In this document: in pieces, positions 18,160-27,270 of the stretch | Numbering within the stretch: the stretch's first letter is position 1 | Layout: each line of letters opens with the position of its first letter | NCBI GenBank assembly: GCA_965230065.1 | Contig: OZ245942.1 | Span: 1,612,001 to 1,676,000 of the forward strand | Origin: G965230065 sp965230065 | Lineage (GTDB): Bacteria; Bacteroidota; Bacteroidia; Cytophagales; Cyclobacteriaceae | Reading direction: 5' to 3' | Length of the DNA: 64,000 nt | Notes under the pieces: model-generated | Seen by the model: only the letters and a program-made list of their open reading frames with translations | The model's database searches: none | What the model was told of the DNA's origin: nothing | Position numbers and translations under genes: made by a program

Positions 18160-19263
18160 ATGAAAGCAAAAGCCGCCATTGCCGATGGAAATGGAAGTTT
18201 CAGTATTGAAAATATTGAAGTACAAGCACCCCAAAACGATGAAGTGCTGGTGGCCATCAAAGCAGCCGGCCTCTGTCACACAGACTATGATTCCCTAACC
18301 TGGGGCAATCAGCTCATTTTAGGGCACGAAGGTGCCGGTGTGGTGCAGGCAGTAGGAGAACAGGTAACTACTGTAAAGCCAGGGGATAATGTGATTTTGA
18401 ACTGGTGTATGCCTTGTGGTACATGTTTTCAATGCATGGAAGGTAATCAGCATATTTGCGAAAACCACTCCCCGGTAATTCACGGAGGTGGATTCAATGC
18501 CGGGCATGTTCCGCTGGAAAGAACGTTGTACAAAAATGAAGGCATTTTGCGGTCTTTTAACCTGGGTACGCTCTCTACCCACACGGTAGTGAAAGAATCG
18601 GCTGTGGTAAAAGCAACGGTAGATATTCCATTTGCCTCTGCCAGTATCATTGGCTGCGGGGTGATGACGGGTTATGGCTCGGTGGTAAACGCTGCCAAAG
18701 TGAAGCCAGGCAGCTCAGTGGTGGTAATTGGCACAGGGGGTGTTGGGCTGAATGTAATCCAGGGCGCCAGAATTTCCGGTGCAGTAAAAATTATTGCCGT
18801 GGATGTAAACCCAGCACGCCTTGAAATGGCAAAGCAATACGGGGCAACTGATACGTTTTTGGCTTCAAAAGATGATGAAGGACTGTTAAATGCTGCCAAA
18901 GAAATAAAAACCATGACCAACGAACGGGGGGCTGATTACGCATTTGAGTGTACCGCGGTGCCAGCTTTGGGCGCAGCCCCTTTGGCGATGGTTCGCAATG
19001 CCGGAGTGGCCGTGCAGGTAAGTGGCATAGAAGAAGAAATCACCATAGACATGAACCTGTTTGAATGGGATAAAATTTATATAAATCCCCTGTATGGCAA
19101 ATGCCGTCCGCAAATAGATTTTCCTGCTTTATTGGCTTTGTACAAAAAAGGGGATTTGATGCTGGACGAAATGATTACCCAAACCTATACCCTGGATGCG
19201 CTTCCCCAGGCTTTTGATGATATGCTGGCAGGGAGGAACGCGAAAGGGGTAATTTTAATGTAA
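18160..19263 (+). CDS. Zinc-dependent alcohol dehydrogenase (medium-chain, class III-like)
   Basis: 367 aa MDR-family NAD(P)-dependent alcohol dehydrogenase. Catalytic zinc ligands are in AGLCHTD and LGHEGAG; the structural zinc site is CMPCGTCFQCMEGNQHIC (four cysteines). The Rossmann motif is VVVIGTGGVGLNVIQGA (about 185-200), followed by an acidic residue in IAVDVNP that favours NAD. The overall pattern is nearest to aryl-alcohol and S-(hydroxymethyl)glutathione dehydrogenase-like enzymes, but several loops differ, so the substrate is open. It stands alone with its own leader; an esterase related to S-formylglutathione hydrolases lies 360 bases downstream on the same strand, which makes an aldehyde-detoxification pair possible but unproven. 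Confidence 0.88.
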   Translation: MKAKAAIADGNGSFSIENIEVQAPQNDEVLVAIKAAGLCHTDYDSLTWGNQLILGHEGAGVVQAVGEQVTTVKPGDNVILNWCMPCGTCFQCMEGNQHICENHSPVIHGGGFNAGHVPLERTLYKNEGILRSFNLGTLSTHTVVKESAVVKATVDIPFASASIIGCGVMTGYGSVVNAAKVKPGSSVVVIGTGGVGLNVIQGARISGAVKIIAVDVNPARLEMAKQYGATDTFLASKDDEGLLNAAKEIKTMTNERGADYAFECTAVPALGAAPLAMVRNAGVAVQVSGIEEEITIDMNLFEWDKIYINPLYGKCRPQIDFPALLALYKKGDLMLDEMITQTYTLDALPQAFDDMLAGRNAKGVILM

Positions 19264-19625
19264 AACTTAATAAGCCATTCGCTGTTAGCCACAAGCTTTT
19301 TAGGCTAGAGGCCACACCTGTCAGGTTAAAAAAATTGATTTGAGTCATTTATGCTTTTTCCAAAATCAAAATATTGAGCTTTTTCAACTTGTGCGATGGC
19401 AGGGATATTCAGCGGGCGTGCGTTGGCTTTGTGCGGGGAAGCATTGAATATCCTAGAGTTTTTTGGTACTTTTTGGGGCAATGCCAAAAAGTACAGGGAA
19501 GCAAGACTTACATCTTGAAATAAAGTTTCATAATTGACAAATAGTGCCAAATAAAAATTTTATGCATATTCATAGTGTTTACCATCATTTAAGTGTTAGC
19601 CTAAAGGCTAGTAGCTAAAAAAACT
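19264..19625. other. Gap between alcohol dehydrogenase and esterase genes
   Basis: 362 bases with no convincing gene. It contains an 11-bp hairpin at 19466-19494 and short inverted pairs built on TTAGCC/GGCTA near 19284-19312 and 19598-19610. A 74-codon minus-strand frame (19326-19550) overlaps the hairpin and has no signs of a real protein. Confidence 0.5.
19466..19494. repeat. Intergenic hairpin
   Basis: GTACTTTTTGG (19466-19476), loop GGCAATG, CCAAAAAGTAC (19484-19494): perfect 11-bp stem. It could terminate transcription poorly, as no T-tract follows; it is more likely a small dispersed palindrome. Confidence 0.6.
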
Positions 19626-20426
19626 ATGACCAAATTCCGAACTATTAAACTATCAGATCCCATTTACGAGCATGACCACCTCCGGTTTATGACGATGAAA
19701 AGCCCGGCACTGCGGGGAAGAGGGGATATTTCTTTGTTTATACCGCCCAATACAGAAAATAAAACCTTGCCCCTGGTCATACTGCTGCACGGGGTGTATG
19801 GCAGCCACTGGGCCTGGGCACTGAATGGGGGTGCGCACAAAACGGCCTTGCAAATGATGGAAAAAGGAGAAATTGCTCCTATGGTCATTGCCATGCCTTC
19901 CGACGGCCTATGGGGCGATGGCAGCGGTTATTTGCCACACAACCAGGCTGATTATGAGCAGTGGGTTGTTACGGATAATATTGGGGCCATTACCGAAACC
20001 ATACCCCAAATTACTCATGAATCACCGGTATTCATTAGCGGACTTTCTATGGGTGGTTTTGGGGCTTTGCGGCTGGGTGCCAAATACCACGAAAAGTTCA
20101 AAGCAATATCAGGACATTCTTCCATCACTGACCTTTCGCAGTTCAAATTGTTTGTGGAAGAAGATTTGGGTTTATTAGCCCAAACGGATAAAAAAAACGA
20201 ATCGGTTTGGGAAACCTTCCAGCACTATCGTGACCACCTGCCTCCTGTTCGTTTCGATTGTGGTACAGAGGATTTGTTAATAGAGCATAACCGAAAACTT
20301 CACCAACAATTGCTCGCGGCTGGCATTGACCATATTTATGAAGAGTTTCCCGGCAGGCATGAATGGGTATACTGGCAGGAACACATAAAAGATTCACTGC
20401 TATTTTTTAATAAGCAATTATCATAG
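19626..20426 (+). CDS. Esterase D-type alpha/beta hydrolase
   Basis: 266 aa, PF00756-type esterase. Oxyanion region LVILLHGVYGSHWAW, nucleophile S141 in ISGLSMGGFGALRLG, acid in FDCGTEDLL and the catalytic histidine in FPGRHEWVYW are all present. No signal peptide, so cytoplasmic. Relatives include S-formylglutathione hydrolase and acyl- or feruloyl-type esterases; the lack of a clear glutathione pocket signature leaves the substrate open. It is convergent with the sulfotransferase gene and not in a tight operon with anything. Confidence 0.87.
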   Translation: MTKFRTIKLSDPIYEHDHLRFMTMKSPALRGRGDISLFIPPNTENKTLPLVILLHGVYGSHWAWALNGGAHKTALQMMEKGEIAPMVIAMPSDGLWGDGSGYLPHNQADYEQWVVTDNIGAITETIPQITHESPVFISGLSMGGFGALRLGAKYHEKFKAISGHSSITDLSQFKLFVEEDLGLLAQTDKKNESVWETFQHYRDHLPPVRFDCGTEDLLIEHNRKLHQQLLAAGIDHIYEEFPGRHEWVYWQEHIKDSLLFFNKQLS

Positions 20427-20455
20427 TAGTCATATTTATTCTGTAGAGGTACTGT

Positions 20456-20478
20456 AAGGCGGTGCAGTGAACCGCTTT
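20456..20478. terminator. Weak terminator-like hairpin
   Basis: AAGGCGGT (20456-20463) pairs with ACCGCTTT (20471-20478), including one G-T pair, around a 7-base loop, between the convergent esterase and sulfotransferase genes. Only a short T run follows on the plus strand. Confidence 0.35.
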
Positions 20479-20514
20479 GCAAAAGCAATTTCTATTTGTG
20501 AGTGCTACAATGCA

Positions 20515-21414
20515 TTAGGATACAAATTGCTGTTTTAAAGACCGGAGCGACCTCCTGACTGGAATCCAGGTTTTATGATAACTCCTGACAATATGCTTAT
20601 AGGGTGTCCACAAAGCATTTTTTTGCGTGTTTAGCATCTCACTTTTCTCATACCCAAACTGTTCGGCCAGCGATATTACATCTTCAGTCAGATTGAAGCT
20701 ATAAAACTTATCCGATTTCCATTTAGCCAGTGATTTACTGTGAAAATAGTTTTTGTCCATGTCATCAGGGCGAATACCAGCAAAGGCTAATATCTTTTCA
20801 AGGCTGTCAATATCTTTTGTAATGTCTTCATAGCGGACGGTTACCAGTTTGTCGCCAAATAACTGCTTGCTTTTGAGGAGGTTTTCGTACTCTGCTTTCC
20901 ATTCATACTGCTTTTTTTCAGGGTGTGTTCTCCATCTGCTCCAGATAGAATACAATACGTCCATGGGGTTTCTTACCAACCCGATGAGCAGAAAATCTAC
21001 CTCAGGGCATTTCTCTATACACTGCTGTATCAGTTCCAGGGATGACCACTGTAATAAATGGTGTGGCGATTTTTCCAGAAAAATAGGGCGGTGTTGCATT
21101 GCCAAAGATTTCCATCCTTCAAAGATCAGTGATTCATTGGATGAGGGAGACGTAAAATTTTCCAGGTTTGTATGTAATAGTGTTTCGATATCCTTCCTGG
21201 CTTTAGCCGCCGGAATGGGTACTTCACTATCCAGCATATTGCGTTGGGGCATGTTTAAAACCGATGCGGCTTTTGTCCAATACAAGGTCTCATTCCGCCC
21301 GTGCCTTGTATGCTTAACATTAGAAATTTTATTATGCTCTGCCAACAAACGTTGCAAGGCACTAGAGCCGGAAGATTTTGCAGAAAGTATGATGATGCAT
21401 TTAGGCCTTTTCAT
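20515..21414 (-). CDS. Sulfotransferase family protein
   Basis: 299 aa. The PAPS-binding 5'-phosphosulfate loop is SAKSSGSSALQRLLAEH near the N-terminus, and the 3'-phosphate site is LIGLVRNPMDVLYSIWSRW (about 143-162); VTVRYEDITKD follows as in carbohydrate sulfotransferases. It would transfer sulfate from PAPS to an acceptor, probably a glycan or lipid. No signal peptide. It is divergent from a GT39-like membrane glycosyltransferase gene 195 bases away, which suggests, without proof, that both modify a surface glycan. The C-terminus is basic (RSYHKTWIPVRRSLRSLKQQ). Confidence 0.85.
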   Translation of the reverse strand: MKRPKCIIILSAKSSGSSALQRLLAEHNKISNVKHTRHGRNETLYWTKAASVLNMPQRNMLDSEVPIPAAKARKDIETLLHTNLENFTSPSSNESLIFEGWKSLAMQHRPIFLEKSPHHLLQWSSLELIQQCIEKCPEVDFLLIGLVRNPMDVLYSIWSRWRTHPEKKQYEWKAEYENLLKSKQLFGDKLVTVRYEDITKDIDSLEKILAFAGIRPDDMDKNYFHSKSLAKWKSDKFYSFNLTEDVISLAEQFGYEKSEMLNTQKNALWTPYKHIVRSYHKTWIPVRRSLRSLKQQFVS

Positions 21415-21564
21415 TACCCTATGGTGAAGTTACGGATTCAATTTTACAATTAATTTTTTTAAAAAAAATGGCATGTGTATTAAAAAATATAAGTTTTATA
21501 ATTAACTTATGATCAATATTAGTTTATATATTGGCAAAATACAATATTTTATCAAATTATGTAT

Positions 21565-21572
21565 TATATTTG
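21565..21572 (+). promoter_or_regulatory. Possible -7 element of the GT39-like gene
   Basis: TATATTTG fits TANNTTTG exactly, 37 bases before the ATG at 21609, in a very A+T-rich stretch. No TTG lies at the right upstream distance. Confidence 0.3.
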
Positions 21573-21608
21573 TTGCCTGATAACACACCCTAACCTAATA
21601 TTACTAAC

Positions 21609-23162
21609 ATGAAAAACATGCATATTTTGCGGAATGAATATGTAGTCTCAATCATCCTATTCGTCCTTTTTACTATCATTTCCATTGCTATCCGCCCTTC
21701 AAGCCTTGACACGGGAGAGGTAAATTTCGACTTTGGGGCAGAGTATGGAAATATAGCTGCCTCGGTAGCCAAAGGTGATGGCTTTGCCAATGTTTTTACC
21801 GATGACAGTGGGCCAACTGCCTGGCACCCTCCGCTCACAGTTTACCTAATGGCATCTGTTTTTTTCATATTTGGGGTGAAATCTTACGCCTCTATGTGGG
21901 TATTGTTCTTACTCCGGAACATCGCTTTTGCTTTCACAGCATTTTTTTTATTAAAGATATCAGATAAAACCGGATATGGCAGGTACAGGTTATTGTCGGT
22001 CCTCTTTTTTGTGTTACTAATCATACTAAATAAAAATACGCTTTTATACCGAGTAGATGATGTTTTTCTGATTACCTTTCTTTCCAGTGTTATGGTGTAT
22101 AGCGTAGTCTTATTGATACAACAACCTTCCAGAAAAGTATATATCACCTTGTATATCCTGGCTTTCGTATTACCGCTGACCGTGCCCAGTATGGCATTGG
22201 GGTTTGTGGTGCTGATGTTTGGGTATTTTGTGATATTAGCTTTTCAGTTATTCAAAAGCCGTACGACACAAGGCAGTATTTTTCAAACGTTTTTGCAAAA
22301 CCCTTCCCTCAGGGCCATTGTTTTTTCTGGTTTAATATTCATTATGGGTGTTTCTATGTGGTCTTACCGTAACTATGTAGTTTTTGATAAATTCATTCCC
22401 ATAAAATCGAACCTTTGGGTAGAGTTTTACTTTGCCAATGTGCTGGATGAAGATGGTATTTTATCCAAAGAATTTTTCAGGGTACACCACCCATCCAACT
22501 TTGGGTATGCGCTGGATATGTATCTTGAGCAGGGCGAAGTACAATTCATAGAAGAAAGAAAAGCCCTGGCACAACAATATGTGGATGAAAACCTGGGTGA
22601 GTATTACAAAAAAGTAGGAGTGCGTGCTTTCAATGCTTTCGTACACACCAGCCACCTGCCCGATACCCGGCCAGCCGACCTGGAGCTTTTTTCAGCAGAA
22701 GAACTTTTTAAGCTTGAAGAAGCTCAGTTGCTCACTTTTGAACATTGGACATCGCTTAATTTAAACAAAAAAGCGTTTGTTCAACAAATTCAACCCTTAA
22801 ATCTCAAAAATGAACAGGCTGCAATAGACAATTGGGCAAAACAGAAAAAATCTTATTTAAACAGAAAATACAGAATTGACCATTTAGTAATTGGAGGGGT
22901 AGTTGCATTGGTGCCTTTTGTGTGTTTCCTGATTGGGCTATTTGTCAGGAATATTCGCCGGAATACGGTGTTCATCGTTACTTCTGTCATATATTTTATT
23001 CACCTGGTACCGTACATTCTGGTTTCTCATGCGTATCGTTATCAGTTTGCATTGGTGGCTCTTCAGGCTATTCTTATGTTTTTTGTGGCATGTGCTATCA
23101 TTACTGCGATACGCCCATTTGTGGAAAAATCTAAGGAATCCCGGATATTGCAGGAATCATAA
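21609..23162 (+). CDS. GT39/ArnT-like polytopic membrane glycosyltransferase
   Basis: 517 aa with about nine to ten hydrophobic segments. After the first segment, the periplasmic loop holds a likely catalytic acidic residue (TGEVNFDFGAEYGNIAASVA) and the GPTAWHPPLTVYLMA motif seen in GT-C fold enzymes that use lipid-linked sugars. A soluble insert of about 140 residues (about 265-410) separates the last membrane helices, where SHAYRYQFALVALQ resembles the conserved arginine region of the family. Predicted role: transfer of a sugar from a polyprenyl carrier to a lipid or protein outside the inner membrane. It is divergent from the sulfotransferase gene. Confidence 0.75.
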   Translation: MKNMHILRNEYVVSIILFVLFTIISIAIRPSSLDTGEVNFDFGAEYGNIAASVAKGDGFANVFTDDSGPTAWHPPLTVYLMASVFFIFGVKSYASMWVLFLLRNIAFAFTAFFLLKISDKTGYGRYRLLSVLFFVLLIILNKNTLLYRVDDVFLITFLSSVMVYSVVLLIQQPSRKVYITLYILAFVLPLTVPSMALGFVVLMFGYFVILAFQLFKSRTTQGSIFQTFLQNPSLRAIVFSGLIFIMGVSMWSYRNYVVFDKFIPIKSNLWVEFYFANVLDEDGILSKEFFRVHHPSNFGYALDMYLEQGEVQFIEERKALAQQYVDENLGEYYKKVGVRAFNAFVHTSHLPDTRPADLELFSAEELFKLEEAQLLTFEHWTSLNLNKKAFVQQIQPLNLKNEQAAIDNWAKQKKSYLNRKYRIDHLVIGGVVALVPFVCFLIGLFVRNIRRNTVFIVTSVIYFIHLVPYILVSHAYRYQFALVALQAILMFFVACAIITAIRPFVEKSKESRILQES

Positions 23163-23179
23163 CGTAATTTCAATTTATA

Positions 23180-24418
23180 CTAAACTTTTATGGCCTTCGG
23201 TAATAAAAGCGAGCTATCGCCATAGCTGAGAAAACGATAATTATGGGTGAGGGCATGGGTATATATTTTGCGCCAGTCTTCACCCACAAAAGCTGCTACC
23301 AGCAAAATGAGGGTAGAAGCGGGCAAATGAAAATTGGTAACCAGCCCCCGGCATATTTTAAACTGATAGCCCGGATAAATAAAAATAGAAGTTTCACCCA
23401 TGAGTTGAGGTATATTTTCCTTTTCCATTAACTGTAAAATAGCTTCCAGTGCTTTGGAAACTTCAGGCAATTCATCTGTTGCAAACTGATACGGGGCGTT
23501 CTGTTCAATATGAAATTCCTTATTGCTGGTAAGTAGCAGTTTTACGCCATACCAATACAAACTTTCCAGCGTCCGCATGGCGGTAGTGCCCACGGCTATC
23601 ACCTTTTTATCCTGCTGCAACAATGCTTCAATCGCTTCTTTCTGAATGACCATCTGCTCGGCATGCATTGGGTGCTCTCTAATATTTTCATCTTTGATGG
23701 GCTGAAAAGTGCCTGCACTTACATGCAGGGTAAAATAATGAAGGGGAACTTTCGCCTGCTTAAGCTCTTGTAAAATTTCGTCGGTAAAATGCAGCCCGGC
23801 GGTAGGTGCTGCCACGGCTCCTTTTTCTTTAGAATAGACGGTTTGATACCGGGGCTTGTCGTCGTTAGTGGCTTCCCGGTTCAGGTAAGGTGGCAGGGGT
23901 ACTTTGCCAATGGCTTCTACAATTTCGGCAAAGTTGAATTCTTCCGGCCAGGTAAAATGCACAAGTTTTTGGGAACGGTCTTCCAGTGTTGCTTCCAGCG
24001 TGCAGGAAATTCCATTGACGGCTATGGTTTGTTGCAAAGGGCTTTCTTTCCATTTTTTCAGGTTACCAATCATGCACTGCCAGGTGCTGCGGCCTTTGGC
24101 CTGCATGGCTTGTGCAATGATAGAACTCGGCGAATGAGGTTGTAACAAAAAAATCTCAATCAGTGCCCCGGGTTCGGCAGAAGCAGATGTTTTCCGGAAG
24201 AACAGCCTGGCTGGAATTACTTTGGTATTATTAAAAAATAAGCTGCTGTCTACTGGCAGTAAGCCTGGTAACTGATAAAACTTTTTATCTACTATGTTTC
24301 CCTGTTTATATACTAACAAATTAGACTGCTCCCTTTTGGCAAGCGGAAATTTCGCAATCTTTTCTTCCGGCAGGTTGTATGTATAGTCTTTCAGGAAAAG
24401 GTTTTCTGTATTGTTCAT
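23180..24418 (-). CDS. queA: S-adenosylmethionine:tRNA ribosyltransferase-isomerase
   Basis: 412 aa, slightly longer than E. coli QueA. It moves the ribosyl part of SAM onto 7-aminomethyl-7-deazaguanine in tRNA to form epoxyqueuosine. Recognisable parts are DYTYNLPEEKIAKFPLAKRE at the N-terminus, FNNTKVIPARLF, the AAPTAGLHFTDEIL core, and the C-terminal ITNFHLPASTLILLVAAFVG-like segment (VTNFHLPASTLILLVAAF). Convergent with the GT39-like gene, 17 bases apart. The helicase gene lies upstream on the same strand, separated by a hairpin-containing gap of 83 bases. Confidence 0.96.
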   Translation of the reverse strand: MNNTENLFLKDYTYNLPEEKIAKFPLAKREQSNLLVYKQGNIVDKKFYQLPGLLPVDSSLFFNNTKVIPARLFFRKTSASAEPGALIEIFLLQPHSPSSIIAQAMQAKGRSTWQCMIGNLKKWKESPLQQTIAVNGISCTLEATLEDRSQKLVHFTWPEEFNFAEIVEAIGKVPLPPYLNREATNDDKPRYQTVYSKEKGAVAAPTAGLHFTDEILQELKQAKVPLHYFTLHVSAGTFQPIKDENIREHPMHAEQMVIQKEAIEALLQQDKKVIAVGTTAMRTLESLYWYGVKLLLTSNKEFHIEQNAPYQFATDELPEVSKALEAILQLMEKENIPQLMGETSIFIYPGYQFKICRGLVTNFHLPASTLILLVAAFVGEDWRKIYTHALTHNYRFLSYGDSSLLLPKAIKV

Positions 24419-24443
24419 TGTATTGTTTTGGTTCGTGTTTTAG

Positions 24444-24495
24444 GTTTAAAGTTTATCTACCCCTAACTCTAAACTAAAAACATAAAACTTTAAAC
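24444..24495. repeat. Inverted repeat between helicase and queA genes
   Basis: GTTTAAAGTTT (24444-24454) and AAACTTTAAAC (24485-24495) are exact inverted copies around a 30-base loop that itself contains TCTAAACT. It fills nearly the whole gap between two co-directional genes. Confidence 0.55.
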
Positions 24496-24501
24496 GGGCT
24501 T

Positions 24502-26430
24502 TCAATAAACCAGCTCAAAGGCACTCCGATAGGCATCTATGCCCGTCACGTAATCAATCACGGCACTGTAAAACGGATGATTGCCCAGGGTGGCTGAATC
24601 GCCCATCATTACCAAAGCCATTTTTGCCCGCGTCATGGCTACGTTCATGCGGCGGGTATCTTTTAAAAAGCCAATTTCTCCACTGTCATTGGAGCGCACC
24701 AGACTGATGTAAACCACGTCCCGCTCCCGACCCTGAAAAGCGTCTACTGTGTCAATGGTAATTTGCTTTGCTATAGCTTTCAGCCCTTCGTAAGGCAGAT
24801 AATGCTCTGTCAGGAAACGCACCTGGGCTTTGTAGGGTGTAATGATGCCAAAAGTGATGTTTTCTTCCTGAACTTTTTCAATGCCAAGTTGTTCTACCAA
24901 ACCGTTGAGGTGCTTGAGCAACAATGTGCCTTCTTCTGCATTGAAGGTGCTTCTGCTTTCTTTTTCGGTTGCTTCGGTAAATCCACACCCGGCCGTATCA
25001 ATAAAAGTAACCGGAGGAATTTCTTCATGCAACTTGCGGTGCTTTACCGATTCATCGGCTTCCAGCTTATCATCATAAAAATACTGGGCCGAAAAGCGCA
25101 TGATTTGCTCGTGCATGCGGTATTGCGTGCGCAGCATCTGGTCTACGGGCTGCCCCTGGGCTTTCTTTCGCTCTATACTTTTTGCAAACAGGGTTTCACT
25201 TAGCCCGTCGTTGGCCGCTTCAATAGATTTGATAGTGGGGGGCAGTTGGAAATGGTCGCCTGCCATCACTACCCTGTTGGCACGGAGCAGAGCAATCCAG
25301 CAGGCAGGCTCCAGCGCCTGGGCAGCTTCATCTATAAAAACTGTGCTGAATTTCATGCCTTTAATCAGGCCATTCGAACTGCCTACCAACGTGGCTGCAA
25401 CCACATCTGCACCGGATAAAATGTCTGAGGTAATATAATGTTCCAGTTGCTCGGCTTCTCCCCGCATTTTTCCGGCTTCCCTTAGCAATAATTTACGCTG
25501 CTCCCGCTCGGCAGGGCCGAAATTACGTTTGTATTTTAGGCCCATTTCCCGGTACTCTTCCGATTTTTTGCGCAAAGCCCGCAAATCTTTGTAATAATCG
25601 TGGTTGGCAATTTGGGCGTCTACAGTTTTGCTCAAATTGCTTTCCGTTACCCGGGCCGGATGGCCAATGCGCACCACCTTTACGCCTTCTTCACTGAGCT
25701 TTTCAGTAAGTAAATCAACCGCCGCGTTGCTGGGAGCACAGACCAATACCTGCTTTTCCTCTTTCAACGTATGGCAAATGGCCTGCACCATGGTGGTGGT
25801 TTTGCCCGTACCGGGAGGGCCGTGGATAATGGCTACATCATTGGCGCTTAATACTTTGTTCAAGGCTTCGTTTTGACTGGGGTTGAGCTTGGGTATTTGT
25901 AAGGGATATTTTTCGGCAAATTTCGGGGTCTCCCCGCCCACCAAAATATCACGCAAAGTAGCCGTCCTGTTGCCATCTGCTTCTATCACGGCTTTGGTGG
26001 CTGCTTCCATTTCCCGGTAGGTAAGCTCATCAAAAAGCAGGTCTACGCCTATCTTTTCATCATGTATCCACTCGGGCAGTTCTTCTACGTTCAGTGTGAT
26101 GGTCATGACATTACCCGACACATTGTTGACCACGCCCGAAAGGTTCTGCTTATGTGCCTGCCCGGTATTGGCAAACAGGCTTACCACTTTGCCCGACTGA
26201 AAAACATAGGGCGTGTCCCGGTTGGCTGTGCGCTCTACTTTAATCACCAGCTTTTCGGCCATGCTGAAGCGTTGTTTCCTGAGCAGCACCGGGTACCAGC
26301 ACACTCCCTCTTTTCTTTTTTGTTCGAGGGAAGTATTGAGCACTTTTTCCTGATAATAAGCCAAATCCGCCTGTTTTTCTAATTCCAGCAGCCGCAAAAC
26401 GGTGCGCAACTCTTCCGCTACTTTTGTCAT
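24502..26430 (-). CDS. SF1 DNA/RNA helicase (IGHMBP2/UPF1-like)
   Basis: 642 aa superfamily 1B helicase. Residues about 1-150 form the beta-barrel domain found in IGHMBP2-like proteins. Walker A is HGPPGTGKTTTM (about 203-213), motif Ia VLVCAPSNAAVDLL, Walker B VFIDEAAQALEP, motif III AGDHFQLPPTIKS, motif IV/V TIDTVDAFQGRERDVV and motif VI RRMNVAMTRAKMALV. A charged stretch (about 270-340, EYREMGLKYKRNFGPAER) is the likely stalk insert 1B. Bacterial members are linked to DNA repair or RNA work, but their duties are poorly known. It has its own promoter in the 142-base divergent gap with the ACP phosphodiesterase gene. Confidence 0.93.
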   Translation of the reverse strand: MTKVAEELRTVLRLLELEKQADLAYYQEKVLNTSLEQKRKEGVCWYPVLLRKQRFSMAEKLVIKVERTANRDTPYVFQSGKVVSLFANTGQAHKQNLSGVVNNVSGNVMTITLNVEELPEWIHDEKIGVDLLFDELTYREMEAATKAVIEADGNRTATLRDILVGGETPKFAEKYPLQIPKLNPSQNEALNKVLSANDVAIIHGPPGTGKTTTMVQAICHTLKEEKQVLVCAPSNAAVDLLTEKLSEEGVKVVRIGHPARVTESNLSKTVDAQIANHDYYKDLRALRKKSEEYREMGLKYKRNFGPAEREQRKLLLREAGKMRGEAEQLEHYITSDILSGADVVAATLVGSSNGLIKGMKFSTVFIDEAAQALEPACWIALLRANRVVMAGDHFQLPPTIKSIEAANDGLSETLFAKSIERKKAQGQPVDQMLRTQYRMHEQIMRFSAQYFYDDKLEADESVKHRKLHEEIPPVTFIDTAGCGFTEATEKESRSTFNAEEGTLLLKHLNGLVEQLGIEKVQEENITFGIITPYKAQVRFLTEHYLPYEGLKAIAKQITIDTVDAFQGRERDVVYISLVRSNDSGEIGFLKDTRRMNVAMTRAKMALVMMGDSATLGNHPFYSAVIDYVTGIDAYRSAFELVY

Positions 26431-26525
26431 TGATAAATATACTCTTTACTTTTCTATAGAAATTTTGCTTAACACCTTAACGATTTAACCCGTTCTCAGG
26501 TTAATAATCCATAGCGGTGAACAAG

Positions 26526-26558
26526 CAAAGATACACCCGATAATTATTCTTAGGTCAA
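26526..26558 (-). promoter_or_regulatory. Promoter of the helicase gene
   Basis: On the minus strand TTG (26558-26556), a 22-base spacer, and TATCTTTG (26533-26526). The -7 is an exact consensus match; the spacer is one base longer than usual. The leader to the helicase ATG would be about 90 bases. Confidence 0.45.
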
Positions 26559-26572
26559 TAAGCGGTTTGTAT

Positions 26573-27175
26573 ATGAATTTTTTAGCACATTTTTACCTTT
26601 CCGGCAGTTCTCCTTCTCTGTTGATAGGCAATTATTTGGGTGATTTTGTAAAAGGTAAGCAATACCTGAATTATGAACCGCCCATTGCCAAAGGCATTCT
26701 TCTTCATCGCGAAATTGATAGTTTTACCGATGGGCATGCGGTGGTACACCAAAGCAAAACCCGCCTGGTTCCCAAATATGGGCATTATTCAGGAGTGATT
26801 GTAGATATGTTTTATGACCACATGCTGGCAGTTAACTGGGAAAAGTATTCCTCCGTTTCATTGCCCCGCTTTGCCGATTTTTCTTACAAAGTATTGCACC
26901 GGGGCGTAACATTACTTCCTGATAAAGCTTTGCGCGCACTTCAGCATATGAGCAAACACAACTGGCTGGTGCATTATGCCGAGCTGGATGGCATTGCCAA
27001 TGCCTTGCAGGGAATGGCCCGGCGTACTAAATTTGAATCTAAAATGGAACAATCCGTAGAAGAGCTCAAAAAGCATTATGATATGTTTGAAAAAGAGTTC
27101 AATACCTATTTCCCGCTTTTGATTGAACACGCCAGGGCTTTTAAAAAAAATGGTGCAGGAGGGCGGGCTTCCTAG
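26573..27175 (+). CDS. Acyl carrier protein phosphodiesterase family
   Basis: 200 aa from the ATG at 26573; the open frame extends two codons further to a TTG. N-terminal MNFLAHFYLSG, then IGNYLGDFVKGKQYLNY, GILLHREIDSFTDGH and VIVDMFYDHMLAVNW match the AcpH family, an HD-like metal hydrolase that removes phosphopantetheine from acyl carrier protein. The histidines and aspartates in those blocks are the likely metal ligands. A G+C-rich inverted segment around GGGCT-TCCT-AGCCC puts the stop codon in a hairpin loop (27164-27182). Confidence 0.9.
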   Translation: MNFLAHFYLSGSSPSLLIGNYLGDFVKGKQYLNYEPPIAKGILLHREIDSFTDGHAVVHQSKTRLVPKYGHYSGVIVDMFYDHMLAVNWEKYSSVSLPRFADFSYKVLHRGVTLLPDKALRALQHMSKHNWLVHYAELDGIANALQGMARRTKFESKMEQSVEELKKHYDMFEKEFNTYFPLLIEHARAFKKNGAGGRAS

Positions 27176-27270
27176 CCCACCTGTGAAGATTTCCTAACCC
27201 TTGCAATTCGCATATATTCCAAACTTTTTGTGCAACTGTAAATTTTAACTAAAACAAGATTTTTTCTTAA

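Noticed and set aside
19326..19550. 74-codon minus-strand frame
   Set aside because: Overlaps an 11-bp hairpin in a non-coding gap and shows no domain, signal or ribosome site.
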